A stretch of 64,000 bases of DNA from Parvicella tangerina (GTDB lineage: Bacteria > Bacteroidota > Bacteroidia > Flavobacteriales_D > Parvicellaceae): NCBI RefSeq assembly GCF_907165195.1, contig NZ_OU015584.1, forward strand, positions 3,792,978 through 3,856,977, written 5' to 3'. Both the position numbers and the translations under genes were made by a program. The notes below the pieces were generated by a model. It worked only from the letters and a program-made list of their open reading frames with translations. It ran no database searches and had not been told where the DNA came from. Shown here piece after piece: positions 60,701 through 64,000 of this stretch (its first letter is position 1; each line of letters begins with the position of its first letter).

Positions 60701-62822
60701 AATACTCATACTGATAATCGTTATCTAAACTCCAAACATTGTACGTGTTGATGCTATTATCTGGGTTGATATTAGCGATGTCCATATCCACATTTTGGTA
60801 AGCTTTGGCCTCTAATAAGCGGTTCAGCTGATCGTAGTTGTACGCAGTTGCCTGTGGTCGGATATTTGGTGTTATTCCACCTGCAGAAGCATATAACGTA
60901 GGTTCGGTAATAGTCGTTACCATACCTCCTATATTTCCGTTATACAGGTCTTTTCTACTGTCTAACACATCACTTGTTCCTCCGTTTGGATTAAATACAC
61001 TGGCAAATCGGCTACCTTCTTGCTGCCACTTATTGACGTAGTCTATCGGACTGTAATCGTCTTCATAATAAGTCAACGAGAATCCATAAGCATCTCTAGC
61101 AAAATGGGCGTTTACATTGGTTCCATTAGCAATACCGTCTTGTCCGACATCGTTGTTTGGATTCAACAGGTCTGAATTCACGCCTTTTAACCAACCTTGC
61201 AGGGTATACACATAATCCATCCCCTGCACGCTGTGTTCTCCAATTTCCACTCGTGCTAGCGGCCCATGGTCATAATAGATGTACTTAGCATCTTGATCCC
61301 AAGTTACCTCATCGTGCGAGGTTTCCACCGTGGTAATTCTATTGTCTCCATCGTACTCATATCGGTGATACCATGCATCTACTTCTCCATCTTGGTAAAC
61401 CACTTCATGCACGTTTCCGCTGATCAAATCGTAATCGTAATCCATGCGTTTGTATTGCAGCGCCTGAATGTCTGGGTTACTATTGTTCCCTAGTTCTTTG
61501 TTGTGCTGAATCAACGTTTTCACATTTCCATGAATATCGTACTCATAGAACGTTCCGTAACTGTAGGTATCGTTGTTACCGTCATACACTTTTTCGTACG
61601 TCACCGCACTGATACGTTTTCTTAGGTTCAACTCATTTTGTGTAAATCCTGGAACTGCAGTAATTCCGATAGTTGTATTGCTGATTTCATGATCGTAGTA
61701 AGATCTTGTTACTTCTTGACGAACTCCCGTACCATCTACAATCCAGTTGTTCAACTTGGCATCGTCAATCACCTTGGGATTATACAGACCACTCACATAG
61801 GTTCCAAAAATATCGCTGTGCTGGTTGGCAGGGTTTGTGTTTTCCACTTTCTCTCCTGCCTCAACCACGCGTCCTAATTCATCGTAAAGCGTATAACTGT
61901 ATCGCTTTTGGTCTGCATTGTATTGCTTGCTGTTTTGCGAAACCACAATTCTTCCTAAACGATCGTACCAGAAGTAAGTTGAGAACTCATCACTTTCGTC
62001 ACGCAAGGTACGCGTATAATTTCTGGTAGCAGGTGCACCAGTAGTATGTCTACCTCCTAATACTCCCTGGTAACGTGTAGCAAAATCAATTGCAAAGATG
62101 TCTTTGTCGTTGGTATTGAAAGCGTCATCTGTATCTTTAATTCCCCAGGTTACTCCTGTGATAAAACCAGTTCCAGATAAGGTCACGTTTACCGTTTTTA
62201 AGAGTGTTCCGTTCGTTCCAACAGCATATCCGATCACGTCATCGTAGAAGTAGACATCATAAAGGTCTGTTCCTGGTGGATTAGGAATCACAACGTTACT
62301 GCTGATGTCATCCACGTCTGTCAACGACTTAATGTAGATCATGCTCTCATCGTTTCCTACAGCCACGTACGTGTCATTTCGTTCAAAAGCATACACTCCA
62401 CGTAGTTTTTGTGTTCCTGTAGGAATATCCGCATTGGCTACTGCATTCCAAGTTAACCCTCCATCTGCCGTTAGCCAAACCCTACCGTTTGCATTCGGAC
62501 CACCTACAATGATTCCATTATTTGCATCTGAAAAGGTAATATCATGTAACGGATAATTCCCTGACGTAGGAATCGCTGATGCACTCAAAGGTGTAGTCAA
62601 ACCACTATTGGCTTTAGCCACATACTTTTGATTTCCAACAATGATTGCATCCGAGCCTGACTGTGTGTAAACTGCATTTACATTCGGGAGCGTTCCACCT
62701 GGGAATCCACCGGATGGTAATACCGTAGTCCAGCTAAATCCTCCATTATCTGTGTACCTAACGGTGTAGTCATCTCCAATTACATAACCATTGGTTATCG
62801 TGCTAAAGTGTACATCCCTCAA
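57780..62822 (-). CDS. Rhs-repeat protein with C-terminal toxin-like tip, 5'-truncated
   Basis: 1680 residues from a TTG; no ATG precedes it and a stop lies at 62874, so the true N-terminus is missing. Order: a beta-propeller-like region with Ycf48-type blades (about 1-260), YD-repeat barrel (from about 275), an inserted helical repeat region (about 910-1077), a jelly-roll-like domain (about 1190-1350), the Rhs core GFNGMEKDDEVKG with RLGRWLSIDPYY (about 1360-1420), and the tip. The tip has SSGHTVIAV and, 130 residues later, YNCSTTAMEGLLEVG, a His-then-Cys order like permuted NlpC/P60 proteins. An immunity candidate follows. Confidence 0.75.
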   Translation of the reverse strand: MRDVHFSTITNGYVIGDDYTVRYTDNGGFSWTTVLPSGGFPGGTLPNVNAVYTQSGSDAIIVGNQKYVAKANSGLTTPLSASAIPTSGNYPLHDITFSDANNGIIVGGPNANGRVWLTADGGLTWNAVANADIPTGTQKLRGVYAFERNDTYVAVGNDESMIYIKSLTDVDDISSNVVIPNPPGTDLYDVYFYDDVIGYAVGTNGTLLKTVNVTLSGTGFITGVTWGIKDTDDAFNTNDKDIFAIDFATRYQGVLGGRHTTGAPATRNYTRTLRDESDEFSTYFWYDRLGRIVVSQNSKQYNADQKRYSYTLYDELGRVVEAGEKVENTNPANQHSDIFGTYVSGLYNPKVIDDAKLNNWIVDGTGVRQEVTRSYYDHEISNTTIGITAVPGFTQNELNLRKRISAVTYEKVYDGNNDTYSYGTFYEYDIHGNVKTLIQHNKELGNNSNPDIQALQYKRMDYDYDLISGNVHEVVYQDGEVDAWYHRYEYDGDNRITTVETSHDEVTWDQDAKYIYYDHGPLARVEIGEHSVQGMDYVYTLQGWLKGVNSDLLNPNNDVGQDGIANGTNVNAHFARDAYGFSLTYYEDDYSPIDYVNKWQQEGSRFASVFNPNGGTSDVLDSRKDLYNGNIGGMVTTITEPTLYASAGGITPNIRPQATAYNYDQLNRLLEAKAYQNVDMDIANINPDNSINTYNVWSLDNDYQYEYYNAFVYDASGNIVHQDRYDHEGNYIENLQYHYATDGSPQQRLLQNRLYSVSDGAQAIEEALYDDDIEDMEPFESNSEKINNGLYDVLPGEEGNNYKYDAIGQLVQDYSEEIYEVRWRVDGKISAIIRAPGSEAKNLVFDYDPMGNRIAKHIYGNQSFPTGSTALFDPNNPVDWEKTTYYNRDAQGNVMAVYDYTYTEEEIDQSSLVADIGDNSIPDNVLRDDLIAAGALNESTLIALIQSSRPNAVINQVLANNTPLSDNVLIAISNSAMNNATKRDYLVGAAPLTDAVLLDMIAAGLPNWVVDQVVTASTPLSDDVLIALVNHAPGYPNNLIRDWMVDNSELSPAVWTAINAQSYPAWVTNQIAAANNGNLGLPASPVVNNAVNSAGTVGSTQFSLIERNIYGSSRVGMDRTCEEMIAATVSSTDFEHKLGMKQYECTNHLGNVLSVVTDRKHPIDDDGNGFIDYYQPEITKATDYSPFGVELYERNFTRTEVTHIDVNEQTTVVDDDDFSLSSNGGAYMIGDEADDWNHLFGTGEVTALEEYFINSQGLGFFLGSVIIAQKDWSGLLTAGEDYRITFDITDINGPVYLSSSQGVFNTYTTAGTQVIDFTATTANGSFTLWTLFGGVPTDVTIDNLKLEHVEVITETCTVPVGEYRYGFNGMEKDDEVKGEGNSYDYGARMQDPRLGRWLSIDPYYRKYPSTSNYAFAMNSPTYIIDEGGNDIYVFVEKTGITKRTEDGENVWSSGHTVIAVDEYEEVEEGVWKKTGRILVGELYPAGQPMPERGQNAVRGLYKMAVYDSPEEFKKKYEENYKEDYGNITLEYMEINTSDDAKTEYTEKEISADLAMASYINRINTQVESEEKVYIPGSYNCSTTAMEGLLEVGVIKKSIGKQPLAPRYYSETLDMTINIPGYSTQYVVTPNELWNDLLNLSKKGKLETETVTSETKMNKGAAQEYLDTQVSNKGAGTETND

Positions 62823-62897
62823 CCTAGGCGTATAGACATCCTTAATTTTTATTGCTTTGACTTTTAAAATGTTTCAAGAGTATCAGTCACGTTAACA

Positions 62898-63845
62898 ATG
62901 ACAGCAGTAGAAGAAGCTATTGATAGGTTGAGTAATGAAGAAGTAGTAGTTATTCCAACCGAAACGGTTTATGGGCTTGCAGCTTCAGCAATATCGGAAA
63001 AAGCAATTGCCAAAATATTTGAGATTAAAAACCGTCCTCAAACGAACCCCTTAATCGTTCATATCTCAAGCATTGATGATCTTGAAAGAGTTGCTAAAAA
63101 CATACCTAAATCAGCCTATGATCTTGCTCATGTTTTTTGGCCTGGTCCGCTAACGTTAATTCTTGAAAAACAGCCTCACATCTCAGACTTAATAACATCA
63201 GGAAAAAATACAGTAGCTGTTCGGATTCCTCAGCACCCTATTGCTCTTAATATCATTTCGCTTTTTAACTACCCTATTGTTGCTCCAAGTGCAAATAAAT
63301 CAAACCATATCAGTCCAACATCAGCAGCGCATGTTTTAGAGAGTCTTGGTGACAGGACTCCGTTCATTGTAGATGGTGGAACATCCACAAGAGGTCTCGA
63401 GTCTACAATAGTTGGCTTTGCAAGTGAAAGCGCTGTCATCTACAGACATGGAGCTATTTCAAAAGAGGAAATTGAAGCGGTTTTAAATGAAGAGGTTAGG
63501 TTTATAGATTCAGATGATCAATCCATCTCTCCTGGGAGATCAAAAAAGCATTACTCCCCACGAACGCCTCTCATTTTGACTGAAGATATTTTCCAATCAT
63601 TAAAAGACTACTCGTCTGAAAAGGTTGGGCTTCTATTGTTCAAGAAGAATGAGCAACTAGAAAAGCAATATCCAACGAAGGTGCTTTCTAATTTGGGAAA
63701 CTTAACTGAGGCTTCAACAAACCTATACAAGTTCTTGTACGATTTAGAGCGACAAAAGTTGGACTTAATCATTGCCGAAGTATGTCCTGACAATGGACTC
63801 GGACGTTCAATAAATGATCGGTTAATTCGAGCCGCAAGCGCCTAG
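62898..63845 (+). CDS. tsaC: Threonylcarbamoyl-AMP synthase (TsaC/Sua5)
   Basis: 315 residues. VIPTETVYGLAAS, IKNRPQTNPLIVHI, FWPGPLTLIL and APSANKSNHISPTSA cover the Sua5/TsaC active site; the additional C-terminal domain (about 200-315) is that of the Sua5 form. It makes threonylcarbamoyl-AMP for t6A37 in tRNAs. It borders the accessory region. Confidence 0.95.
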   Translation: MTAVEEAIDRLSNEEVVVIPTETVYGLAASAISEKAIAKIFEIKNRPQTNPLIVHISSIDDLERVAKNIPKSAYDLAHVFWPGPLTLILEKQPHISDLITSGKNTVAVRIPQHPIALNIISLFNYPIVAPSANKSNHISPTSAAHVLESLGDRTPFIVDGGTSTRGLESTIVGFASESAVIYRHGAISKEEIEAVLNEEVRFIDSDDQSISPGRSKKHYSPRTPLILTEDIFQSLKDYSSEKVGLLLFKKNEQLEKQYPTKVLSNLGNLTEASTNLYKFLYDLERQKLDLIIAEVCPDNGLGRSINDRLIRAASA

Positions 63846-63861
63846 ATAATGCCATTAATGA

Positions 63862-63895
63862 AAAAAGCCCAACCTGTAAATAGATTGGGCTTTTT
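63862..63895. terminator. Bidirectional rho-independent terminator
   Basis: Perfect 11-bp arms AAAAAGCCCAA and TTGGGCTTTTT around a 12-base loop between convergent tsaC and the cold-shock gene. Confidence 0.87.
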
Positions 63896-63909
63896 CTTCG
63901 TTCTTAAGT

Positions 63910-64000
63910 TTAAGCTCTTTTAACATCTACAGCGTTAAGACCTTTTTGTCCCTGCTGCGTTTCAAAAGTTACTTGATCATCTTCTCTAATTCTATCAACC
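63910..64000 (-). CDS. Cold-shock protein, 3' end
   Basis: The last 29 codons and the stop (63910-63912) are inside the window; the start is beyond it. VTFETQQGQKGLNAVDVKR is typical of the C-terminal strand of CspA-type proteins, which bind single-stranded RNA as antiterminators or chaperones. Confidence 0.85.
   Translation of the reverse strand, partial: VDRIREDDQVTFETQQGQKGLNAVDVKRA

Overview
The window looks like a chromosomal segment of a Bacteroidota member, most likely a marine Flavobacteriales-type bacterium. The evidence is a secreted protein with a type IX secretion C-terminal sorting domain, Bacteroidota-style promoters (TTG about 20 bp upstream of TAnnTTTG) before many genes, few Shine-Dalgarno sequences, an atpD-atpC pair apart from the other ATP synthase genes, a fused alpha/beta E1 dehydrogenase, and many small lipoproteins. 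No species is named because nothing in the sequence fixes it.

Bases 1-38300 are ordinary core genome. In order: the end of radA; a dnaE-type polymerase/dinB mutagenesis pair; a 2-oxoacid dehydrogenase E1; small lipoproteins; a TetR regulator; an apparent tRNA 5-hydroxyuridine operon (trhO, a U32 protein and a ferredoxin); an M28 peptidase; an LRR protein with an ECF sigma factor and probable anti-sigma factor; yggS; a candidate small RNA (about 20759-20838); a T9SS cargo protein; a phasin/ABC1-kinase pair; comM; acs; atpDC; an FkbM methyltransferase; a CNNM/CorC protein; clpS; an M48 lipoprotein peptidase; and tRNA-Arg(ACG), preceded by a hairpin that copies the tRNA 5' half.

Bases 38300-62850 are an accessory region between tRNA-Arg and tsaC. 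An AbiEi/AbiEii system with a clear operator comes first, then an IS1-family element and an orphan Rhs C-terminal tip with a likely membrane immunity protein. Next is an integrative element, possibly bounded by direct repeats of CCCGTATTTACAC at 42981 and 56753 (about 13.8 kb). It carries higBA, two overlapping tyrosine recombinases (one lacking catalytic residues), a primase/helicase-like protein with no Walker A motif, a serine recombinase, an internally duplicated recombinase-like protein, a phage-type cytosine methyltransferase with a coupled 52-residue protein, a 498-bp structured noncoding stretch leading into a stand-alone family-A-polymerase-like protein, and an XRE regulator beside a perfect 28-bp palindrome. 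Beyond the element lies a large Rhs gene, truncated at its 5' end, with its own tip and a candidate lipoprotein immunity gene.

If the element were removed, the orphan tip cassette would lie close downstream of the large Rhs gene, the usual layout of an Rhs gene with displaced alternative tips. The window closes with tsaC/sua5 and the 3' end of a cold-shock protein gene. All functional assignments rest on motif recognition in the sequence; no database search was run.
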